NCBI GenBank assembly: GCA_937894055.1
Contig: CALDHQ010000263.1
Location: 1-9,253, forward strand
Origin: an uncultured Polymorphobacter sp.
Lineage (GTDB): Bacteria; Pseudomonadota; Alphaproteobacteria; Sphingomonadales; Sphingomonadaceae
Direction of reading: 5' to 3'
DNA: 9,253 bases
Part shown: piece after piece, positions 1-5,705 of the stretch
Position numbering within the stretch: position 1 is the stretch's first letter
Layout of the letters: every line of letters begins with the position of its first letter
Made by a program: the position numbers and the translations under genes
The notes under the pieces: generated by a model
Told to the model about the DNA's origin: nothing
Database searches by the model: none
The model's input: only the letters and a program-made list of their open reading frames with translations

Positions 1-1
1 A

Positions 2-898
2 TTCCACATCGGCGGGCTGGCGATTTTCACGCTGCCGGCACTGTATTTCGGCGGCACCGCGATTATCGTCCGCGCCTTCGAGCCCGGTGCGATGCTCGGG
101 CTGTTCAGCGACGCGGCGCTCGGCATCACGCACTTCCTCGGCGTGCCGGCGATTTTCAACGCGATGGGCGCGCACCCCGACTTCGCCACCGCCGATTTTT
201 CGCGGATGCAGGCGATGTTCGTCGGCGCCGAAAGCGTGCCCGAACCGCTGCTGCGCAAATGGTTCGACCGCGGCATTTCGTTGCGCGAAGGCTTCGGCAT
301 GACCGAAACCTGCGCCGTCACGCTGATGTGTGACGCGCGCGACGTGCCCGGCAAAATCGGCTCGGCCGGGCGGCCGGTGCGCTGGTGCAAGGTCAAGATC
401 GCGCGCCCCGACGGCAGCACTGCCGATGTCGGCGAAAAGGGCGAGATCTGGATCCAGGGGATGAACATCACGCCGGGCTACTGGAACCGCGCGGACGCCA
501 ATGACAGCAGCTTTGCCGACGGCTGGTTCCGGTCGGGCGACGCCGGTCGCATGGACGCCGACGGCTATTTCTATATCGAAGACCGCCTCAAGGACATGTA
601 CATTTCAGGCGGCGAAAACGTCTATCCGGCTGAAATCGAAAGCATTCTCTACGCCCATCCGGCAATCCGCGAAGTCGCGATCATCGGCCTGCCGCACGAC
701 AAATGGGGTGAAACCGGCTGCGCGGTGGTGGCGCTGAAGCCCGGCGCGACAGTAGCACTCGCCGAGTTGATCGCCCATTGCGGTGACAAGCTGGCGCGCT
801 TCAAGCTGCCGACGCGGCTTGAGTTCGTCGACGCGCTGCCGCGCAATGCGACGGGCAAGGTGCTCAAGTTCGAGCTGCGCGCGAAGTATAAGGAATAG
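2..898 (+). CDS. Acyl-CoA synthetase / AMP-dependent ligase (C-terminal 298 residues, 5' end outside window)
   Basis: An adenylate-forming enzyme that would activate a carboxylic acid as its acyl-AMP and transfer it to CoA. The reading frame is open from base 2 (starting Phe-His-Ile-Gly-Gly) to TAG at 896-898, so the N-terminal part, including the Ser/Thr/Gly-rich P-loop, lies before the window. In fragment numbering, the GFGMTET adenylate-binding motif is at 97-103 and the SGD of the DGWFRSGD motif at 178-180. The hinge and A8 region RLKDMYISGGENVYP follows at 195-209, and the catalytic lysine is K286 in RNATGKVLK. The C-terminal domain is therefore complete. It converges on a CYP153/ferredoxin operon, which suggests fatty acids from alkane or terminal oxidation as substrate (FadD/FadK-like). 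That is inference: the family is broad, and aryl-CoA or other acyl-CoA ligases look alike at this resolution. Confidence 0.93.
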   Translation, partial: FHIGGLAIFTLPALYFGGTAIIVRAFEPGAMLGLFSDAALGITHFLGVPAIFNAMGAHPDFATADFSRMQAMFVGAESVPEPLLRKWFDRGISLREGFGMTETCAVTLMCDARDVPGKIGSAGRPVRWCKVKIARPDGSTADVGEKGEIWIQGMNITPGYWNRADANDSSFADGWFRSGDAGRMDADGYFYIEDRLKDMYISGGENVYPAEIESILYAHPAIREVAIIGLPHDKWGETGCAVVALKPGATVALAELIAHCGDKLARFKLPTRLEFVDALPRNATGKVLKFELRAKYKE

Positions 899-899
899 A

Positions 900-971
900 G
901 CCTCCGGCGGGCAGGGGTGACCCCTGCACCCGATTATGGGTGCAGGGCCCGAGGCCCTGCCCGCCGGAGGC
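900..971. terminator. Nested hairpin between convergent genes, probable bidirectional terminator
   Basis: A perfect 17-base outer inverted repeat (GCCTCCGGCGGGCAGGG at 900-916, its complement at 955-971) encloses a second perfect 10-base stem (CCCTGCACCC at 922-931, GGGTGCAGGG at 938-947) with loop GATTAT. It fills the 82-base gap between the ligase stop (898) and the ferredoxin stop (981), so transcripts from both strands fold it. There is no T-tract on either side, so it is not a textbook intrinsic terminator. It may act as an RNA-stabilising or REP-like intergenic element as well as, or instead of, a terminator. The base pairing is directly visible; the function is inferred from position. 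Confidence 0.65.
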
Positions 972-980
972 CCTTGAATC

Positions 981-1301
981 CTAGTGCTGCGACTCCGGCA
1001 TGCGCACAACAAGCCCGTCGAGTTCGGCGGTCATGTGGATCTGGCAGGCCAGGCGGCTGTTCGGCTCGACGCCTTCGGCGAATTCGAGCATGTCGTGTTC
1101 CATCTGCGTGCGCTCGCCGGTCAGCGGCGCCCACTTGGGATCGATATAGACGTGGCAGGTGGCGCAGGCGCAGTTGCCGCCGCAATCGCCGTCGATGCCG
1201 GGGACGCTGTTCTGGATCGCGGCTTCCATGACCGAAACGCCGTTGTCGACATCGACTCCGTGCTCGGTACCATTGGCTTCAATAAACGTGACGTGTGACA
1301 T
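981..1301 (-). CDS. [2Fe-2S] ferredoxin, putidaredoxin/adrenodoxin type (P450 redox partner)
   Basis: A 106-residue soluble ferredoxin expected to carry single electrons from an NAD(P)H-dependent reductase to the adjacent P450. The cluster ligands fit the adrenodoxin pattern C-x5-C-x2-C...C: C40, C46 and C49 in [11 protein letters not shown], plus C86 in SRLACQI. Its length is that of putidaredoxin, and the C-terminus PESQH is one I associate with alphaproteobacterial members. The ATG at 1301 was chosen because GGGGGA lies about 5 bases upstream and because the protein then starts [11 protein letters not shown], like the family. A longer in-frame start at 1358 would add 19 low-complexity residues and leave almost no gap to the P450. 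It starts 57 bases after the P450 stop on the same strand, so the two are probably co-transcribed. C44 is an extra cysteine in the loop, not a ligand in this pattern. Confidence 0.95.
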   Translation of the reverse strand: MSHVTFIEANGTEHGVDVDNGVSVMEAAIQNSVPGIDGDCGGNCACATCHVYIDPKWAPLTGERTQMEHDMLEFAEGVEPNSRLACQIHMTAELDGLVVRMPESQH

Positions 1302-1358
1302 TCGGTCCCCCGAAAAGGCGGTTGAGGCGGGATTGGCGGTGGGTGGTGCGGTGGGCAA

Positions 1359-2624
1359 TCAGCCCGGGATGCGCACCATCATCTTTTCATAGCCCTTGAC
1401 GAACGACGAAGAGACGCGAACCGGCGGTTCGAGCACTTCGATCATCGGCCAGCGCTTGAGGATTTCTTCCCAGACGATCTTGAGCTGCATTTCGGCGAGG
1501 CGGTTGCCGACGCAGCGGTGGATGCCGAAGCCGAACGACAGGTGCTGGCGCGGGCGGGCACGATCGATGATGAAGGCGTTGGGGTTTTCGATTTCGGTCT
1601 CGTCGCGGTTGCCCGAAACGTACCACATCACGACCTTGTCGCCCTTGCGGATGTGCTGGCCGCCGAGGATGGTGTCCTGCAACGCCGTGCGGCGCATGTG
1701 CGCCAGCGGCGTCTGGTACCGCACGATTTCGGGCACCATCGTTTCGACGAGGGCGTGGTTGTTGCGCAGCTTTTCATACTGGTCAGGGTTTTCGTTGAGG
1801 AACAACAGCCCGCCCGAAATCGAGTTGCGCGTGGTGTCGTTGCCGCCGACGATGAGCAGGATGAGGTTACCGAGATATTCCATCGGCGCCATGTCGCGCG
1901 TCGCCGGATCGTGCGCCATCATCGAAATGAGGTCGCCGGCGGGCGGGGCATTGACGCGCTCGTTCCACAGATTGGTGAAATACTGCAGGCATTCGAGCAG
2001 GATGAGCTGGCGCTCTTCCTTGTTGGGGTTGCCGGGCAGGTCGGGATCCGACGTCGCGATGTCCGACCAATACGTCAGCTTGCGGCGGTCTTCCCAGGGG
2101 AAGTCGAACAGCGTCGCGAGCATCTGCGTCGTCAGTTCGATCGAGACACGGTCGACCCAGTCGAACGGTTCGTTGATCGGCAGATTGTCGAAAATCTTCT
2201 GCGCGCGCTCGCGGATCAGTACTTCGAGCACGGCGAGGTTCGCCGGCGCGACGATCGGCGACACCGCCTTGCGCTGCACGTCATGCTTGGGCGGGTCCAT
2301 CGCGATGAACATCGGCAGGATGAAATCATCATCCATGTCGGCGACGGTGATGCCGCCGAGGTGCGCGTCGGACGAGAAAATGGCGTGGTTGGTATCGACC
2401 GCCATGATGTCCTTGTAGCGGGTGACCGACCAGTAGGGGCCGAACTTGCTGTCGGCGCAATAATGGATCGGCGCGTCGCGGCGCAGGCGTTCGAAGAATG
2501 GCCAGAAGGTGTTGTTGACGAAGCGGGCGCCGTCGGAAACGTCGATCTTGTCGAGCGGCATCGAGAACGCTTCTTCGCGGGCTGCCGCCATCAAATCATC
2601 GGATTGCTTGAACGCCGTCGCCAT
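1359..2624 (-). CDS. Cytochrome P450, CYP153 family (alkane / fatty-acid terminal hydroxylase)
   Basis: A soluble bacterial class I P450 of 421 residues. Over most of its length it resembles what I recall of CYP153A enzymes, for example FGPYWSVT, PMFIAMDPPKHDVQRK, FDWVDRVSIELTT, SMMAHDPATRDMAP and VMWYVSGNRD. CYP153 enzymes hydroxylate the terminal carbon of medium-chain alkanes, alcohols or fatty acids using NADH, a ferredoxin reductase and a ferredoxin. Visible motifs are the I-helix oxygen-activation motif GGNDTT at 260-265, the K-helix ExxR as EIVR at 299-302, and the haem-binding loop FGFGIHRCVG with thiolate C371. The ATG at 2624 is preferred because GGGGAGAT (2631-2638) sits upstream with 8 bases between GGAG and ATG. 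An in-frame ATG at 2651 with its own purine-rich leader would add nine residues and cannot be excluded. The ferredoxin gene follows directly; no reductase gene is present. The exact substrate cannot be read from the sequence. Confidence 0.94.
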   Translation of the reverse strand: MATAFKQSDDLMAAAREEAFSMPLDKIDVSDGARFVNNTFWPFFERLRRDAPIHYCADSKFGPYWSVTRYKDIMAVDTNHAIFSSDAHLGGITVADMDDDFILPMFIAMDPPKHDVQRKAVSPIVAPANLAVLEVLIRERAQKIFDNLPINEPFDWVDRVSIELTTQMLATLFDFPWEDRRKLTYWSDIATSDPDLPGNPNKEERQLILLECLQYFTNLWNERVNAPPAGDLISMMAHDPATRDMAPMEYLGNLILLIVGGNDTTRNSISGGLLFLNENPDQYEKLRNNHALVETMVPEIVRYQTPLAHMRRTALQDTILGGQHIRKGDKVVMWYVSGNRDETEIENPNAFIIDRARPRQHLSFGFGIHRCVGNRLAEMQLKIVWEEILKRWPMIEVLEPPVRVSSSFVKGYEKMMVRIPG

Positions 2625-2695
2625 CGTTGGATCTCCCCAAGAGAAATACATGCGCTCCCCGCCTCCCCGGCAGGTTGAGCGCGACTCACGACAGG

Positions 2696-2724
2696 ATAAT
2701 GCCGCAATCGCTGCAGCAGCGCAA
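2696..2724 (-). promoter_or_regulatory. Candidate sigma70-type promoter for the CYP153-ferredoxin operon
   Basis: On the minus strand a -35-like TTGCGC (2719-2724) is separated by exactly 17 bases from a -10-like CATTAT (2696-2701). This lies in the 131-base gap between the hydrolase stop and the P450 start. Initiation near 2689 would give a leader of about 65 bases to the ATG at 2624. An AT-richer stretch lies just upstream. The match is by eye and imperfect, so it is a candidate only. Confidence 0.35.
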
Positions 2725-2736
2725 ACGATTTTTGCG
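2720..2736. promoter_or_regulatory. Inverted repeat CGCAAA-N5-TTTGCG overlapping the candidate -35
   Basis: Perfect 6-base arms (2720-2725 and 2731-2736) flank the spacer CGATT. The dyad covers five of the six bases of the proposed -35 hexamer of the P450 promoter and extends upstream of it, a position suited to a transcription factor operator. Dyads of this size can occur by chance, and I do not recognise the regulator. Confidence 0.3.
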
Positions 2737-2755
2737 TAGTTCTAGTCTGCACTTT

Positions 2756-3487
2756 TTAGCCGCGCGCCAAGCGTCCCATTTCGCCGAACAGCGCCTGTGC
2801 GTCGGGGCTGGTTTCGGTGCGCCATTCGGGGTGCCATTGCACTGCGAGCACCGGCGCGTTGCCGACTTGCGCCGAAAAGGCTTCGATGATGCCGTCGGGT
2901 GCGGTGGCTTCGACCTTGAGGCCGGTGCCGAGCTGGTCGACGCCCTGATAGTGCACCGAATTGACCGTCAGCCCGGGCCGTCCGTACAGCCCCGCCAGTC
3001 GCCCGCCGGGTGTCAGGTTGACGGCATGGGTGTGTGCGAACATGCCGGGCAGGTCGGCGCCGTCGGGAGCGTGATGCGGCAGCGCGCCGTCGCCCAGGTC
3101 GCGGCGCAGCGTGCCGCCGAATGCGACATTGAGTTCCTGAAAGCCGCGGCAGATGCCGAACACCGGCCGGCCGAGCTTGAGCATCGCATCGACCAGCGCC
3201 AGCGCCATGCTGTCACGCGCGGGGTCGAACGGGCCGGCGGCATCGGGGACTTCCTCGCCGTAGAGTTTGGTATCGACGTTCGACGGGCTGCCGGTCAGCA
3301 GCAGCGCATCGAGCCGCGGCGCGACTTCGGCGGCCTGCATCAGATCGGGCAGCGACGGAACGATGAGCGCAGCGGCATCGGCGTAGCGCATCGCCTCGGC
3401 GACATAGCGCGTCATCACCGATTGCGCGGCCTCGCCGCCGGTGGTGCGGTTGCAGGCAATGATGCCGAAAACAGGACGTGTGCTCAT
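2756..3487 (-). CDS. puuD: Class I glutamine amidotransferase-like hydrolase (peptidase C26, PuuD type)
   Basis: A cytoplasmic 243-residue enzyme of the peptidase C26 branch, whose best-known member PuuD hydrolyses gamma-glutamyl-GABA to glutamate and GABA in putrescine degradation. The nucleophile elbow is FGICRGFQE with C113. The distal catalytic pair is H219 and E221 in VQWHPEW, and the N-terminal LLLTGSPSNVDTKLYGEE segment (63-80) is typical of the family. Full length agrees with PuuD (about 250 residues). The ATG at 3487 gives the family-like start MSTRPVFGIIACNR; the ribosome site is weak (GTAGGT). The frame stays open far upstream to about 3985, but that stretch lies antisense to the secreted-protein gene and is not part of this protein. 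It is separated from the pot/puuA-like operon by that gene, so it has its own promoter. The PuuD assignment relies partly on that nearby operon; other C26 hydrolases remain possible. Confidence 0.88.
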   Translation of the reverse strand: MSTRPVFGIIACNRTTGGEAAQSVMTRYVAEAMRYADAAALIVPSLPDLMQAAEVAPRLDALLLTGSPSNVDTKLYGEEVPDAAGPFDPARDSMALALVDAMLKLGRPVFGICRGFQELNVAFGGTLRRDLGDGALPHHAPDGADLPGMFAHTHAVNLTPGGRLAGLYGRPGLTVNSVHYQGVDQLGTGLKVEATAPDGIIEAFSAQVGNAPVLAVQWHPEWRTETSPDAQALFGEMGRLARG

Positions 3488-3549
3488 GTGTGCAGACCTA
3501 CACGCAAGGCGGCCACGCGGGAAGGGGGCGGTGCGGCAAGCGAGCGCAT

Positions 3550-3578
3550 TTGCGGTCGCGGCAGCACTGCGATAGGCT
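3550..3578 (+). promoter_or_regulatory. Weak candidate promoter for the secreted-protein gene
   Basis: The 126-base divergent gap between the PuuD-like gene and the secreted-protein gene must hold promoters in both directions. On the + strand TTGCGG (3550-3555) is followed after 17 bases by TAGGCT (3573-3578), about 36 bases before the ATG. The -10 match is poor. I see no better pair and no clear minus-strand promoter for the hydrolase. Confidence 0.2.
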
Positions 3579-3613
3579 GGCCGCGGACTGCAACCACAAC
3601 AGGGGAATTCGAC

Positions 3614-4276
3614 ATGAAGATTTTGCTTCGCGCTGCTGCTTTGGCGCTGGCGCCGGTACTGCTGGCGGGCACCGCGGCGAGCGCACAGATGATGGGCGCC
3701 GCACCGCAGGCGGCACCACCGGTCGGCGTGCGCGGCACGGTCACCAGCGTCGCCGGCACGGCGGAGGCGGGGATGAAGATCGGTATCATGGGCAAGAACG
3801 GCAAGCCGATCGTGCTGCTGCTCGCGCCGAAGTCGCGATTCACCTCGTCGACCGTCATCGGCATCGATGCGATCAAGCCCAACAGCTTTATCGGGACGGC
3901 GGCCGAGCCCGGCCCGAACGGCACGCTGGTGGCGACCGAAGTCCATGTCTTCCCCGAAAGCATGCGCGGCGTCGGCGAAGGCCATCGCCCCTGGGACACC
4001 AGCGCCACCAGCTCGATGACCAACGGCAATGTCGATGACGTCACCGAAGGCGGGCTGTCGAAGAAGAACGGCCGGACGCTGACGGTCAACTACAAGGGCG
4101 GCAAGCAGACGGTCTATGTGCCGGTGACGGTGCCGATCGTGGCGTTCGCGCCGGCGGATGCGTCGGTGGTGGTGAAGGGTGCGAAGGTGTTCACGTTTGC
4201 GCAGAAGCAGCCCGATGGGTCGTTGGCGAGCAACAGTCTCGTCGTCGGCGCCAAGGGCTCAACCCCGCCGATGTGA
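3614..4276 (+). CDS. Secreted protein of unknown function with two repeated beta-rich (OB-like) modules
   Basis: A 220-residue protein I cannot assign to a named family with certainty. It has a clear Sec signal peptide: basic MKILLR, a hydrophobic core to about residue 19, and a signal peptidase I site ASA|Q at 24/25. The mature protein should therefore be periplasmic or exported. After an Ala/Pro/Met-rich linker come two segments with the same order of elements. The first (about 38-114) runs from RGTVTSVAG through DAIKPNSFIGTAAEPGPNGTLVATEVHV. The second (about 153-214) runs from GRTLTVNYKGGKQTVYVPV through VVKGAKVFTFAQKQPDGSLASNSLVVG. This layout recalls DUF5666-like OB modules, a tentative guess. 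Between them lies a Gly/Ser/Asn/Asp-rich linker (118-150). There are no cysteines and no lipobox. The ATG at 3614 was chosen because AGGGGA ends 8 bases upstream and gives the signal peptide. The frame is open further upstream to 2627, but that part is antisense to the PuuD-like gene. Confidence 0.85.
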   Translation: MKILLRAAALALAPVLLAGTAASAQMMGAAPQAAPPVGVRGTVTSVAGTAEAGMKIGIMGKNGKPIVLLLAPKSRFTSSTVIGIDAIKPNSFIGTAAEPGPNGTLVATEVHVFPESMRGVGEGHRPWDTSATSSMTNGNVDDVTEGGLSKKNGRTLTVNYKGGKQTVYVPVTVPIVAFAPADASVVVKGAKVFTFAQKQPDGSLASNSLVVGAKGSTPPM

Positions 4277-4293
4277 GGCCAAGCGCGGCCAGT

Positions 4294-4334
4294 GCGTAAG
4301 GCGAAAATTGCCCTTCGCAATTTCCGCCTTACGC
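4294..4334. repeat. 18-base inverted repeat, hairpin with 5-base loop
   Basis: GCGTAAGGCGAAAATTGC (4294-4311) pairs with 4317-4334 across the loop CCTTC, with a single A/C mismatch (4304 against 4324). It starts 17 bases after the secreted-protein stop codon, so on the + strand it is well placed to end or protect that transcript. No T-run follows it. Confidence 0.6.
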
Positions 4335-4396
4335 GCGGACTCGCGCGCAGTGCCCGGCCGGCGGGGCGGCGGCGACCGCCGACGAACCCGTCCGAC

Positions 4397-4415
4397 GCGC
4401 GGGCTTTGCCCGCGC
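4397..4415. repeat. Hairpin repeat copy 1 (GCGCGGGC-TTT-GCCCGCGC)
   Basis: Perfect 8-base GC arms flank a TTT loop. An identical 19-base copy lies at 4539-4557. It is probably a short intergenic palindromic repeat and possibly a terminator stem. The identity of the two copies is read directly; the role is inferred. Confidence 0.6.
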
Positions 4416-4508
4416 CCCTTACTTGCTTGTCTTCCAAGAGTTCCGCGCCCGGCATTCATACCGCAACTGCCGGAATCCCCTCACCCCGCCGCGCTGGCGC
4501 GCGAGTCG

Positions 4509-4531
4509 CCCTCTCCCTCAAGGGGAGAGGG
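4509..4531. repeat. CCCTCTCCC / GGGAGAGGG hairpin repeat
   Basis: Perfect 9-base arms (4509-4517 and 4523-4531) enclose the loop TCAAG. Preceded by CCCCTCACCCC at 4476-4486, it resembles a widespread proteobacterial intergenic repeat that pairs CCTCACCC with CCCTCTCCC...GGGAGAGGG. That recognition is from memory and was not tested. Confidence 0.5.
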
Positions 4532-4538
4532 TAGGACA

Positions 4539-4557
4539 GCGCGGGCTTTGCCCGCGC
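4539..4557. repeat. Hairpin repeat copy 2 (GCGCGGGC-TTT-GCCCGCGC)
   Basis: This is identical over 19 bases to the copy at 4397-4415 and extends by one more pair (A4538 with T4558). It lies about 26 bases beyond the stop codon of the PotG-type ATPase gene on the minus strand, so it is the likeliest stem for ending the polyamine operon transcript. Confidence 0.6.
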
Positions 4558-4583
4558 TAAAGTGCTAAGTCGCGGAAGCCCAC

Positions 4584-5705
4584 CTAACCGGCAAGGACGG
4601 CAGGCGCGCAAGCATGCCAGCTCAACCAAACCGGCTGCTCTTCAACAAAATCCTCCTGATCCCACCGCGTCAAATTCGGCCGGATCACCAGCATCTGCCG
4701 GCCATTCGTCAGGATCACCTTGAACACCGACTCGCTGCCCAGATAGGCGATATGGTCGATCACCCCGGCGACGACATTATACCCCTCGGGGCAGTCCTCC
4801 AGCTTGGGCGGCACGACGCCGTCGCGCCGGAACAGGCTGATCTTTTCGGGCCGCAGCGCCAGGTACAAGGTCGCGCCTTCGTTCCCCAGCACCGCATGGT
4901 CGATATAGACGTCGCCGAGTTCCTTGGTGGCGATGATCGCCTCGGTCGGGTTGTCGGTCTTGAGCGTGCCTTCGACCATGTTCACCGTGCCGATGAAGTC
5001 GGCCACGAAACGGCTGTTGGGGAATTCGTAGAGGTCCGACGGTGTCGCCAGCTGGATCAGCCGGCCGCGTTCCATCACCGCGCAGCGCGTGGCGAGCGCC
5101 AGTGCCTCGTCCTGGTCGTGCGTCACCATGACGAAGGTGATGCCGACCTTGTGCTGCAGGCTGGCGAGTTCGAAGCGCATCGCCTCGCGCAGCTTGGCAT
5201 CGAGCGCCGACAGCGGTTCATCGAGCAGCAGCACGCGCGGCCGCTTGGCGAGCGCGCGCGCCAGCGCGACACGCTGGCGCTGGCCGCCCGACATCTGGTC
5301 GGGCATGCGGCCGCCAAAGCCTTCGAGCTGGACGAGCGCCAGTGCTTCCTCGACGCGGCGGTCGCGTTCGGCCTTGGCGACGCCGTCGATCTTGAGGCCA
5401 TAGGCGACATTGTCGGCGACCGACATGTGCGGGAACACCGCGTAGGACTGGAACACCATGTTGACCGGGCGGCGGTTGGGCGGGACGCCGTCGGTGTCCT
5501 TGCCGTCGATGCGGATGGTGCCTTCGGTCGGCGTTTCGAAGCCGGCGAGCATGCGAAGCAACGTCGTCTTGCCGCAGCCCGACGGGCCGAGCAGTGCGAA
5601 GAATTCGCCTTCGTTGATGGTGAGCGAGACGTCATCGACCGCGGCATGGTCGCCGAAGCGCTTGGTGACGCCTTCGATTGAGATAATCGGCGGTTTCGAA
5701 CTCAT
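4584..5705 (-). CDS. potG: Polyamine ABC transporter ATP-binding protein (PotG/PotA type)
   Basis: The cytoplasmic ATPase that powers polyamine import; two copies would dock on the PotH/PotI-type permeases. The 373-residue length is close to E. coli PotG. The order of motifs is complete: Walker A GPSGCGKTT at 40-48, Q-loop at Q86 (VFQSYAVFPH), ABC signature MSGGQRQR at 138-145, Walker B LLLDEP at 159-164 with D-loop SALD, and H-loop H196 in MVTHDQDEAL. A C-terminal TOBE-like regulatory region follows from about 275 to 365. The signature starts with Met instead of Leu, a conservative change. The ATG at 5705 overlaps the upstream permease stop by four bases (ATGA), implying translational coupling. 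It is the last gene of the operon. Substrate class follows from the binding protein and the PuuA-like neighbour; the ATPase alone would fit spermidine, putrescine or iron(III)-type importers. Confidence 0.93.
   Translation of the reverse strand: MSSKPPIISIEGVTKRFGDHAAVDDVSLTINEGEFFALLGPSGCGKTTLLRMLAGFETPTEGTIRIDGKDTDGVPPNRRPVNMVFQSYAVFPHMSVADNVAYGLKIDGVAKAERDRRVEEALALVQLEGFGGRMPDQMSGGQRQRVALARALAKRPRVLLLDEPLSALDAKLREAMRFELASLQHKVGITFVMVTHDQDEALALATRCAVMERGRLIQLATPSDLYEFPNSRFVADFIGTVNMVEGTLKTDNPTEAIIATKELGDVYIDHAVLGNEGATLYLALRPEKISLFRRDGVVPPKLEDCPEGYNVVAGVIDHIAYLGSESVFKVILTNGRQMLVIRPNLTRWDQEDFVEEQPVWLSWHACAPAVLAG

Larger units (their letters stand above)
4277..4583. other. Non-coding region between convergent genes, rich in palindromes
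   Basis: These 307 bases lie between the stop of the secreted-protein gene and the stop of the PotG-type ATPase gene. No frame in it gives a believable protein: the possible short translations are Arg/Pro/Ala-rich, lack a good ribosome site and run across the palindromes. Both operons end here, so it probably carries transcription ends for both strands. It holds at least four stem-loops, listed separately, and resembles the mosaic of short palindromic repeats often seen between genes of GC-rich proteobacteria. Confidence 0.75.

Noticed and set aside
1152..1184. Four closely spaced cysteines in the ferredoxin as a possible [4Fe-4S] motif
   Set aside because: The spacing with C86 is exactly the [2Fe-2S] C-x5-C-x2-C...C pattern; C44 is an extra cysteine.
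1396..2678. Long + strand open frames opposite the P450
   Set aside because: They are mirror frames of a strongly recognisable P450, with no family features or ribosome site of their own.
2627..3613. A long open + strand frame running in front of the secreted-protein gene
   Set aside because: It lies antisense to the PuuD-like gene, has Arg/Ala/Gly/His-rich content, and precedes a good ribosome site and signal peptide at 3614. It is a by-product of GC-rich codon use.
3488..3985. N-terminal extension of the PuuD-like reading frame on the minus strand
   Set aside because: It is antisense to the secreted-protein gene, and its composition is unlike the hydrolase. The family-like start is MSTRPVFGII at 3487.
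4292..4534. Possible 80-residue protein in the gap after the secreted-protein gene
   Set aside because: The translation runs through four palindromic elements, is Arg/Pro/Ala-rich and has no ribosome site.
4277..4583. Repeat cluster as a possible CRISPR array
   Set aside because: The repeats are different palindromes and only one is duplicated; there is no regular spacing and no cas gene nearby.
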